Shown here in pieces: positions 41,001 through 47,720 of a stretch of 64,000 nt of DNA (the first letter of the stretch is position 1; the number at the start of each line of letters is the position of its first letter). The stretch is from Chloroflexota bacterium (GTDB taxonomy: Bacteria > Chloroflexota > Limnocylindria > QHBO01), in assembly GCA_038040195.1 (NCBI GenBank), contig JBBPIR010000004.1:98111-162110 (forward strand), read 5' to 3'. The position numbers and the translations under genes are program-made. Below the pieces are notes generated by a model, which saw only the letters and a list, made by a program, of their open reading frames with translations, searched no databases and was not told the DNA's origin.

Positions 41001-41987
41001 TCAGTAGGCGGCCAGCGTCCGGGCCGCCTCGACGATGCGCTCCGGGTTGACCATGAACCACTCCTCGAGGTCGTGGTGGTACGGCACGGCAGGCACCTCT
41101 GGCCCGGCCAGGCGGGTCACCGGCGCGTCCAGGTGCTCGAAGCCCTGCTCGGCGATGATCGCCGCCACCTCGCCCCCGAAGCCCCCGAATTGGTTTGCCT
41201 CGTGCACCACCAGGGCCCGCCCGGTGCGCTCCACGGAGGCCAGCACCGTCTTCGTGTCCAGCGGCCGCAGCGTCCGGAGGTCGACCACCTCGGCCTCCAC
41301 TCCCTCACCGGCCAGCGTCTCGGCCGCCTCGAGGGCGCAGAAGCGCATGTAGCCGTAGCAGAAGATCGACAGGTCCGACCCGGGCCGCACGACCGCCGCC
41401 GGTCCGATGGGGACCAGCCCGTCGCCGTCATCGGGCACCTCGGCCTTGAACAGGCGATACGTCTTCTTGTGCTCGAAGAACATGACCGGATCGGGGTCGC
41501 GGATGGCGGCCTTGAGGAGCCCGTAGGCATCGGCCGGGGTGCCCGGCGCGACCACCTTCAGGCCCACCGTCGCCGTGAAGTAGGACTCGTTCGACTGGCT
41601 GTGGTACAGCGCCCCGTGGACCCCGCCGCCGTACGGCATGCGGATGACCATCGGTACCCCAAACGCACCGTTCGAACGGAATCGCATTCGCGCGATCTCG
41701 CTCACGATCTGGTTGAAGCCGGGATACACGAAGTCGGCGAACTGCATTTCGGCAATGGGCCGCAGGCCGTACAGGGCGGCCCCCATGGCGGCGCCCGCGA
41801 TCAGGCCCTCGCTGACCGGGGTGTCGAGGACGCGCCTGTCCCCGTACTTGGCCCACAGGCCCTCGGTGGCTCCAAAGACGCCACCCTTGCGGCCCACGTC
41901 CTCGCCCAGGACCATGACCCGCTCGTCGGCAGCCAGCTCCTCGTCCATCGCCCGCCGGATGGCCTCCAGGATGTTCAGCTCGGCCAT
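41001..41987 (-). CDS. 2-oxoacid dehydrogenase E1 component, beta subunit
   Basis: A 328-residue transketolase-type subunit. Family blocks are V-M-V-L-G-E-D-V-G, G-V-F-G-A-T-E-G-L, D-T-P-V-S-E-G, E-M-Q-F-A-D-F-V-Y-P-G, R-M-P-Y-G-G-G-V-H-G-A-L-Y-H-S-Q-S-N-E and E-A-N-Q-F-G-G-F-G. The G-x-H-G-A-L-Y-H-S-Q form fits the branched-chain or generic BkdB type. The frame extends 166 codons further upstream, but that part mirrors E1-alpha; the ATG at 41987 begins the homologous protein one base after the E1-alpha stop. Confidence 0.93.
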   Translation of the reverse strand: MAELNILEAIRRAMDEELAADERVMVLGEDVGRKGGVFGATEGLWAKYGDRRVLDTPVSEGLIAGAAMGAALYGLRPIAEMQFADFVYPGFNQIVSEIARMRFRSNGAFGVPMVIRMPYGGGVHGALYHSQSNESYFTATVGLKVVAPGTPADAYGLLKAAIRDPDPVMFFEHKKTYRLFKAEVPDDGDGLVPIGPAAVVRPGSDLSIFCYGYMRFCALEAAETLAGEGVEAEVVDLRTLRPLDTKTVLASVERTGRALVVHEANQFGGFGGEVAAIIAEQGFEHLDAPVTRLAGPEVPAVPYHHDLEEWFMVNPERIVEAARTLAAY

Positions 41988-41988
41988 G

Positions 41989-43002
41989 TCACGATCCGTC
42001 CGCGTACACGTGGCGCAGGATGTCTGTCGGATCGGGGTCGGGGTGGGCTTCGGCCCGCGCCGCCGATTCGACCACGTGGGCCTTGACGTCCGCCCGCAGC
42101 GCCTCGTCCGCTGCCTCGTCGAGGAGGCCCCACTCCTGCAGGTTCGCCGCCAGGCGGGGGATCGGGTCGCCCTCCTTGAGCGCTTCAACTTCAACGGCGT
42201 CGCGGTACCGGCGATGGTCATCATCCGAGGAGTGGCTCGTAAGCCGCACGACGTGGGCCTCGATGAGCGTTGGACCGCCGCCGGTGCGCGCCCGCTCGTG
42301 CGCGTCGACGCCGGCGGCGTAACAGGCCAGCAGGTCGCCGCCGTCCACGTCGACCCCGGGGAAGCCGTAACCGGATGCGCGGGCTGCGACCGACCCGCCG
42401 CCCACCTGTCGCTCGAGCGGGACGCTGATGGCGTACCCGTTGTTCTCGCACACGAAGATGACCGGCAGGCGGTGGACCCCGGCAAAGTTCATGGCCTCGT
42501 GGATCTCCCCCTGGTTCGCGGTGCCCTCCCCGAAGTAGGTGATGGCCACCGCGTCGTCGCCGCGGACCCAGGCGCCCATCGCCAGACCCACCGCATGGAG
42601 GACCTGGGTGCCGACCGGCGAGCTGACGCTCAGGATGTTGTGCGCCGCGGCCCCGTAGTGGCCGGGCATCTGGCGGCCACCGGAGGAGATGTCATCCGCC
42701 TTGGCCAGGTGGGCGGTGATGATGTCCTCGGCCGTCATCCCGAAGCTCATGGCGGCCGCGATGGACCGATAGTACGGCGCCATCCAGTCGTGGTGGGGGC
42801 GGAGCGGCCGGCTGACCCCGACCTGCGCCACCTCGTGCCCCTGGACGCTGATGACGAACGCGATCTTGCCCGCTCGCTGCATGAGCCACATCCGTTCGTC
42901 GACGGCCCGGGCGGTGAGGATCTGGCGGTACATCGCCAGGACGTCCTCATCGGTCAGGCCCACCGCGTGGTGGGGTGCGGTCTGGATGTCGATTTCGGTC
43001 AT
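41989..43002 (-). CDS. 2-oxoacid dehydrogenase E1 component, alpha subunit (branched-chain type)
   Basis: A 337-residue thiamine-diphosphate subunit. The TPP motif runs G-E-G-T-A-N-Q-G-E-I-H-E-A-M-N-F-A then C-E-N-N-G-Y-A-I-S. The opening D-E-D-V-L-A-M-Y-R-Q-I-L-T-A-R and the phosphorylation-loop-like R-L-T-S-H-S-S-D-D-D-H-R-R-Y-R are those of branched-chain 2-oxoacid dehydrogenase E1-alpha rather than pyruvate dehydrogenase. It begins 2 bases after the E3 stop. Substrate choice between branched-chain and other 2-oxoacids cannot be settled by eye. Confidence 0.92.
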   Translation of the reverse strand: MTEIDIQTAPHHAVGLTDEDVLAMYRQILTARAVDERMWLMQRAGKIAFVISVQGHEVAQVGVSRPLRPHHDWMAPYYRSIAAAMSFGMTAEDIITAHLAKADDISSGGRQMPGHYGAAAHNILSVSSPVGTQVLHAVGLAMGAWVRGDDAVAITYFGEGTANQGEIHEAMNFAGVHRLPVIFVCENNGYAISVPLERQVGGGSVAARASGYGFPGVDVDGGDLLACYAAGVDAHERARTGGGPTLIEAHVVRLTSHSSDDDHRRYRDAVEVEALKEGDPIPRLAANLQEWGLLDEAADEALRADVKAHVVESAARAEAHPDPDPTDILRHVYADGS

Positions 43003-43004
43003 CG

Positions 43005-44423
43005 TCAGTTGTGCAGGGCGACCCCGTCGACGGCCAGGGCGGCCTCGGCCAGGACCTCGGTCAGAGTCGGATGGGCGTGCACCGACAGGGCGATCTCCTC
43101 CGCCGTCCCCTCCACCAGGCGGGCAAAGGTGGGCTCTGCCAGCAGGTCGCCGGCATGCGGACCGATGATATGCGCCCCGAGGAGCCGGCCGGTCTGCGCC
43201 TCGGCCACGAACTTCGCGAACCCGTCAACCTCGCCCACGATGGTCGCCTTGCCCAGCGCGCGGAACGGGAAGCTGCCCACCTTTACCGCCAGCCCCTGCT
43301 GAGCCGCGTCCGCCTCGCTCAGCCCCACGCTGGCGATCTCGGGCCGGCAGAACGTGACGCGCGGCATGAGGTCCATCCGGACCGGCTCGGTGTCAAGCCC
43401 GGCGATGGTCTCGACCGCGACGATTGACTCGTGGCTGGCGACGTGGGCCAGGGCATACCCGGGGACGATGTCGCCGATGGCGTACAGGTGCGGGACGCCG
43501 GTGCGCATGTGGTCATCGACCAGCACGAAGCCGCGATCGGTCCGCAGGCCATCGATCTGCTCCAGTCCGATGTTCTCGGTGACCGGTCGGCGGCCGATGG
43601 CGATCAGGATCCAGTCGCTCTCGATATCGATCCGCGCGCTTCCGTCATTGGCCACGATCGTGTGCCGAATCCCGGTCTCGGTCCGCTCCAGCGACGCGGG
43701 ATCGATGGTGGACCCGGCGTGGATCGCCATCCCTCGCTTGCGGAACAGGCGACTCAGCTCCTTGCTGATGTCGGGGTCCTCGAGCGGGACGACGCGATCC
43801 ATGAACTCGACCAGCCGCACCTCCGCTCCCAGGTCCCCATACAGGCTCGCCCATTCGACGCCGATCGCGCCCGCACCCACGATCGTCACCGATCGGGGCA
43901 GGTTGTCGCGGCGCAGGGCTTCGTCCGAGTCGATGACCCGGTCCTGGTCAGCCTCCAACCCGGGCAGGGGCCGGGGTGCGCTGCCGGTGGCCAGGATCAG
44001 ATCGGTGGCGCTGGCCTCTACGTCTGCCAAGCCGCCGCCTCCGATACGGACACTGGTCGGGCCGGTCAGGACCCCGTGGCCGCGGAGGACCGTCACCGCG
44101 TTCTTCTTCATCAGGAACTCGACGCCCTTGACGTGCTTGTCCCGTACCGCATCGCGTCGTTTGCCGAGCATCGCCGGATCCAGGCCAATGCCCTCCGACC
44201 CGGTCAGGCCGAACTCGTGACCGAGCTCCCGGACCCGATGCAGCAGATCCGCCGACTCGAGGAGCGCCTTGGAGGGGATGCAGCCGCGGTTCAGGCAGGT
44301 TCCGCCCAGCTTGTCCCGCTCCACGATCGCGACCTTCATCCCTAGCTGTGCGGCGCGGATGGCGCCCACGTAGCTCATCCCCCCGCCCAGGATCAGCAGG
44401 TCGTAGCGATGCTCGTCGGTCAT
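43005..44423 (-). CDS. lpdA: Dihydrolipoamide dehydrogenase (E3) with altered FAD motif
   Basis: A 472-residue flavoprotein that reoxidises dihydrolipoyl E2 with NAD+. The redox disulphide is C43-L-N-R-G-C48, the NAD motif is G-A-G-A-I-G-V-E-W-A, the second FAD block is Y-A-I-G-D, and the C-terminal H-A-H-P-T-L-T-E-V holds the catalytic His-Glu pair. The N-terminal FAD motif reads G13-G-G-M-S-Y-V-G-A-I-R instead of G-x-G-P-G-G-Y-V-A-A-I-R, one residue short and without the third glycine. The ATG overlaps the thioesterase stop by 4 bases. Confidence 0.92.
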   Translation of the reverse strand: MTDEHRYDLLILGGGMSYVGAIRAAQLGMKVAIVERDKLGGTCLNRGCIPSKALLESADLLHRVRELGHEFGLTGSEGIGLDPAMLGKRRDAVRDKHVKGVEFLMKKNAVTVLRGHGVLTGPTSVRIGGGGLADVEASATDLILATGSAPRPLPGLEADQDRVIDSDEALRRDNLPRSVTIVGAGAIGVEWASLYGDLGAEVRLVEFMDRVVPLEDPDISKELSRLFRKRGMAIHAGSTIDPASLERTETGIRHTIVANDGSARIDIESDWILIAIGRRPVTENIGLEQIDGLRTDRGFVLVDDHMRTGVPHLYAIGDIVPGYALAHVASHESIVAVETIAGLDTEPVRMDLMPRVTFCRPEIASVGLSEADAAQQGLAVKVGSFPFRALGKATIVGEVDGFAKFVAEAQTGRLLGAHIIGPHAGDLLAEPTFARLVEGTAEEIALSVHAHPTLTEVLAEAALAVDGVALHN

Positions 44424-44863
44424 GCCGTGCGCTCCAGGCTGCGGCCCTCGTAGGTCGCGAACGCCACGCGCCACGGGTCGGGCACGCGGATCGGCCGCTC
44501 GGTGGCGTACTCGTAGGCCACCAGGACGGTCGTCGCCTCCGCCGCCAATCGGTCGCCCGCATCAGGCCCCGTCCCGGCCGTCATCCGATGCGACAGGCTG
44601 AAGCTGGTGTTGCCGACCCAGTCCACTCGGGTGCCGATCTCCACTTCCTGGCCGAACAGGATGGGCGCCCGGAAGTCGACCTGGAGCGCGGCCAGGATGA
44701 GTGGCAGGTGCTGGGGGGTGTCGACGTGCAGATTGTCGATCAGGTACCGGATCCGCGCCTGCTCGAGGTAGGTGACGAACGCCGCATTGTTTACATGGCC
44801 GAACGCGTCGATGTCCCGGAACCGGACCTCCAGCCGGGTGTGGTGGCGGAATGAATCGGTCAC
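44420..44863 (-). CDS. Acyl-CoA thioesterase, 4HBT hot-dog fold
   Basis: A 147-residue hot-dog protein of the 4-hydroxybenzoyl-CoA thioesterase/YbgC group. The active-site segment is V-R-F-R-D-I-D-A-F-G-H-V-N-N-A-A-F-V-T-Y-L-E-Q-A-R (catalytic Asp in D-A-F-G-H-V-N). Heading the E3-E1-E2 operon it may hydrolyse the acyl-CoA product or protect CoA pools when the complex runs. GTG start with minus-strand TAGAAT ending 9 bases upstream. Confidence 0.88.
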   Translation of the reverse strand: MTDSFRHHTRLEVRFRDIDAFGHVNNAAFVTYLEQARIRYLIDNLHVDTPQHLPLILAALQVDFRAPILFGQEVEIGTRVDWVGNTSFSLSHRMTAGTGPDAGDRLAAEATTVLVAYEYATERPIRVPDPWRVAFATYEGRSLERTA

Positions 44864-44872
44864 GGGGGACCG

Positions 44873-44878
44873 ATTCTA
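44873..44878 (-). promoter_or_regulatory. -10-like TAGAAT for the thioesterase-E3-E1-E2 operon
   Basis: Minus-strand TAGAAT (5 of 6 bases of TATAAT) ends 9 bases before the GTG at 44863. Confidence 0.5.
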
Positions 44879-44882
44879 GCGG

Positions 44883-46058
44883 TCACAGCGCTTCATCGAT
44901 CCTCAGCACCAGGCCTGCCAACAGGCTTATCCGAGGCACGACACTGGCCAGGTCGAGCCATTCGGCCGGACCATGATCGTCGCCGCCGATGGGCCCCAGC
45001 CCGTCCAGGGTGGGCAGCCCTGCGGAGGCGGTGGTGTTGGCGTCCGACGCACCCCCGGTCGCCGCGTCGCGGACCGCGAATCCCAGGTCGCCGGCGATGG
45101 CCTGGGCCAGGTCCACCAGGCGCCCGGTCTCCGGGGATTTCTCCATCGGCGGATGGGAGGCCGTGACCCGGAGCTCAGCCGAGGTGTCCGCGACATGGGG
45201 GGTGGCGACGAGCTCGCGCAGCGCATGCTCGGCATCGGCGAACTCGGCCGCGGTCGCCGCCCGCAGGTCGACCTCGAGCTTGCAGCGATTGGCGACCACG
45301 TTGGGGCGCGTCCCGCCCGCGATGGTGCCCACGTTGCAGGTGACCGACGGCCAGCGGCCGTTCAGTCCGTGCAATGCCTCTACCATCCGAGCCGCGGCCA
45401 GGATGGCGCTCCGCCCCTTCTCCGGCTCCACCCCCGCGTGCGCCGCCCGGCCGCTGATGGCGACCTCCAGGTCGGCGATGCCCTTCCGGGCGCTCACGAG
45501 GTCCCCGTTGGCCCGCGCGCACTCGAGCACCAGCGCGGCGTCGTGTTCGGCGGCCAGGGCCCGAATGACCGGGCCCGATAACGGGGAGCCGATCTCCTCG
45601 TCCGGGTTGGCGACGAACGTGACCGATGGTCGATGGCCCGCCGCCCGCAGCGCATCAAGTGCCGTCAGTCCGGCCAGCAGTCCGCCCTTCATGTCGGACA
45701 CGCCCGGGCCACGGGCCGTGTCGCCCTCGATCCGGAACGGGCGCTCGGCCGCGGTGCCCGGCTCGAACACGGTGTCCATATGGCCGATCAGGAGCAGTCG
45801 TGGCCCGGTCCCGTCCAGTCGGCCGACCACCAGGTCGCCGAGCGGTCGACCGTCGGGCGCAGCACCGCCGCCCGTCCGGGCCACCTGTCCGCCCATTGCC
45901 GTCAGGCGCTCGACCACGAGATCCGCCACCCGGTTCACGCCATCCGGGGTGTACGAGCCGCAGTCGATGTTGACCACCCGCTCGAGGTCCGTCAGGTAGG
46001 CCGGCACCCGCTCGACGACGTGGTCGCGGATGGCGGACAGGGGCGAGTTGGACGGCAT
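44883..46058 (-). CDS. M20 family metallopeptidase (carboxypeptidase G2-like)
   Basis: A 391-residue zinc peptidase of the M20A/CPG2 type, without signal peptide. Metal and catalytic blocks are L-I-G-H-M-D-T-V-F (first His, Asp), G-P-G-V-S-D-M-K-G-G (bridging Asp), N-P-D-E-E-I-G-S (catalytic Glu pair), the dimerisation-domain H in G-R-A-A-H-A-G-V, and G-G-D-D-H-G (last His). It is divergent from the CphA-like Mur ligase with only 24 bases between start codons and a shared -10 core. That suggests a role in the same pathway, for example hydrolysis of beta-Asp-Arg dipeptides released by cyanophycinase. This substrate is inference; classical CPG2 cuts C-terminal Glu from folates. Confidence 0.87.
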   Translation of the reverse strand: MPSNSPLSAIRDHVVERVPAYLTDLERVVNIDCGSYTPDGVNRVADLVVERLTAMGGQVARTGGGAAPDGRPLGDLVVGRLDGTGPRLLLIGHMDTVFEPGTAAERPFRIEGDTARGPGVSDMKGGLLAGLTALDALRAAGHRPSVTFVANPDEEIGSPLSGPVIRALAAEHDAALVLECARANGDLVSARKGIADLEVAISGRAAHAGVEPEKGRSAILAAARMVEALHGLNGRWPSVTCNVGTIAGGTRPNVVANRCKLEVDLRAATAAEFADAEHALRELVATPHVADTSAELRVTASHPPMEKSPETGRLVDLAQAIAGDLGFAVRDAATGGASDANTTASAGLPTLDGLGPIGGDDHGPAEWLDLASVVPRISLLAGLVLRIDEAL

Positions 46059-46067
46059 GCGGCCGAA

Positions 46068-46075
46068 ACTATACT
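46068..46075. promoter_or_regulatory. Bidirectional -10 core ACTATACT
   Basis: Plus strand: TATACT (46070-46075) ends 7 bases before the ATG at 46083. Minus strand: TATAGT (46073-46068) ends 9 bases before the ATG at 46058. The two hexamers share the central TATA, so polymerase can be loaded in either direction from one 8-bp element. Confidence 0.65.
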
Positions 46076-46082
46076 GGCCGCC

Positions 46083-47708
46083 ATGCCCCCCGACCGCGCG
46101 GCCAAGCCAGCCGTCGAGCTGCTGGAGCTGCGGGTCCTGGAGGGGCCGAATCGGTTTGCGAACCGGCCGGCGATCAAGATCGAGTTCCAGGGTGACCCCG
46201 AGGCGGTGATGGGCGTCGCCCGCGCCGCCGGGGAGGCCGTACGGCGCCTGCACCACGGGCTGGGTGTTCCTGCTCCGAGAGTCGTGTTCCGGGAATCGGA
46301 GGACGGGCGTCGAGCCCTGGCCGCCTTCGCCTGGCGGCGACGGGTCATCGCGCAGGCGATCGCCGGTGCAGCGGCCCGCCTGGCGTTGGGAACGGGCAAC
46401 GAGCGGCGGGAACGGCGGGAGCTGCAGGCCCTGCGAGCCGTGGCCGACGGCCCGCGCCCGGCGCTCCCCACCCCGCGGGTCCCGATCGTGGCCATCACCG
46501 GCACCAACGGCAAGAGCACCACGACCCGCCTCATTGCCCACGTGGCCAGCGAGGCCGGGATGGTGGTGGGGATGACCAACTCGGACGGGATCTACCTTCG
46601 CGGCGAGCTGATCGAGGCCGGCGACTGGACCGGCTTCGGCGGCGCCGGACGCATCCTGGCCGAGCCGGAGCTCGACCTGGCGGTCCTCGAGACGGCTCGG
46701 GGCGGGATTCTGCTGCGGGGAATCGGCTACCAGCGCAACGACGTTTCGGTGGTGACCAACGTCAGCGCCGACCACCTGGGGCTCCAGGGAATAGACACCC
46801 TCGACGAGCTGGCCGAGGTCAAGGGCGCCGTCGTGCGCATCACCCGCCGTGGCGGATGGGCGGTCCTCAACGCGGAGGACCCCCGGGTGTGGGCCATGCG
46901 CCTTCGCACCCACGCCCGGCCATACGCCTTCAGCCTCGACCCGCGGGCTCCCGGGGTGGCCGAGGCGCTGCGGGCCTGGGGGCGGGCCGCGGTCCTGCAT
47001 CGGGGTCATCTGGTCCTCCGAAGGCGCGGCGCCCGCGGCATCAGCGTCGCGTCGGCCGCGGATCTGCCGGTGGCGTTCGCCGGCCTGTCCCGGTACAACA
47101 TCGCGAACGCCCTCGCTGCGGCCGCCGCCTGCGACGCCCTGGGTATCCCCCTCGATAAGATCGCCTCCGGGCTGGCCTCCTTTTCCCAGGACCAGGCGAT
47201 CAACCCGGGCCGGCTGAACCTGTATGGCCGCCACGGCGTGCTGGTCCTGGTGGACTTCGCCCATAACGAGGCGGGGCTGGCCGGCCTGCTCGACGTCTGC
47301 GCGCGGCTGTCCGGCGCGCGCGGCCGCGTCCGGCTGGGGCTGGGGACGGCCGGGGACCGCAGCGACGAGATCCTGCATCAGATGGCCCGGTTGGCGGGTA
47401 GCCGGGTCGACGATCTGGTCATCTGCGAGAAGCGGCATTACCTCCGCGGCCGGGACCTGGCCGAGATGAACGCCATCTTCCGCCGCGGAGCAGCGGACGG
47501 GGGCTACGCCGAGCGCATCCCGACCTACCGCACCGAGCTCGGGGCCCTCAAGGCCCTCTTGGCGCGCAGCCGCCGGGGTGACGTGGTCGCGGTCATGAGC
47601 CACCTGGAGCGTGATGCGATCTTCGCCTGGCTGGCGAAGGCGGAATATCGACCCGTCTCGCTGCCGCGGCTGCGCGCGTTGGTCGCCGCCCGGCGCGCAC
47701 CCGGCTAG
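46083..47708 (+). CDS. CphA-like Mur ligase lacking the ATP-grasp domain
   Basis: A 541-residue protein. Residues 10-35 (L-E-L-R-V-L-E-G-P-N-R-F, I-K-I-E-F) match the start of cyanophycin synthetase, but after a short helical stretch it jumps to a Mur ligase domain (about 132-541): P-loop T-G-T-N-G-K-S-T-T (139-147), A-D-H-L-G-L-Q-G-I-D-T-L-D-E-L-A-E-V-K, N-A-E-D-P-R, and V-D-F-A-H-N-E-A-G. The ATP-grasp half that adds Asp to the backbone in CphA is missing, as is the N-domain H-x-x-E-H motif. It could add Arg or another amino acid to an aspartyl side chain on its own. It shares a bidirectional -10 with the M20 peptidase and converges on cphA. Confidence 0.82.
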   Translation: MPPDRAAKPAVELLELRVLEGPNRFANRPAIKIEFQGDPEAVMGVARAAGEAVRRLHHGLGVPAPRVVFRESEDGRRALAAFAWRRRVIAQAIAGAAARLALGTGNERRERRELQALRAVADGPRPALPTPRVPIVAITGTNGKSTTTRLIAHVASEAGMVVGMTNSDGIYLRGELIEAGDWTGFGGAGRILAEPELDLAVLETARGGILLRGIGYQRNDVSVVTNVSADHLGLQGIDTLDELAEVKGAVVRITRRGGWAVLNAEDPRVWAMRLRTHARPYAFSLDPRAPGVAEALRAWGRAAVLHRGHLVLRRRGARGISVASAADLPVAFAGLSRYNIANALAAAAACDALGIPLDKIASGLASFSQDQAINPGRLNLYGRHGVLVLVDFAHNEAGLAGLLDVCARLSGARGRVRLGLGTAGDRSDEILHQMARLAGSRVDDLVICEKRHYLRGRDLAEMNAIFRRGAADGGYAERIPTYRTELGALKALLARSRRGDVVAVMSHLERDAIFAWLAKAEYRPVSLPRLRALVAARRAPG

Positions 47709-47720
47709 CGGGGCGCCGCC

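Noticed and set aside
39838-42086. Plus-strand open frames of 385 and 595 codons with Gly/Ser or Arg/Leu repeats
   Set aside because: Antisense to the E2 linker and E1 genes; the repeats only mirror the Ala/Glu/Pro linker repeat.
46059-47603. 515-codon upstream extension of the M20 peptidase frame
   Set aside because: It runs antisense through the CphA-like Mur ligase; peptidase homology begins at 46058.
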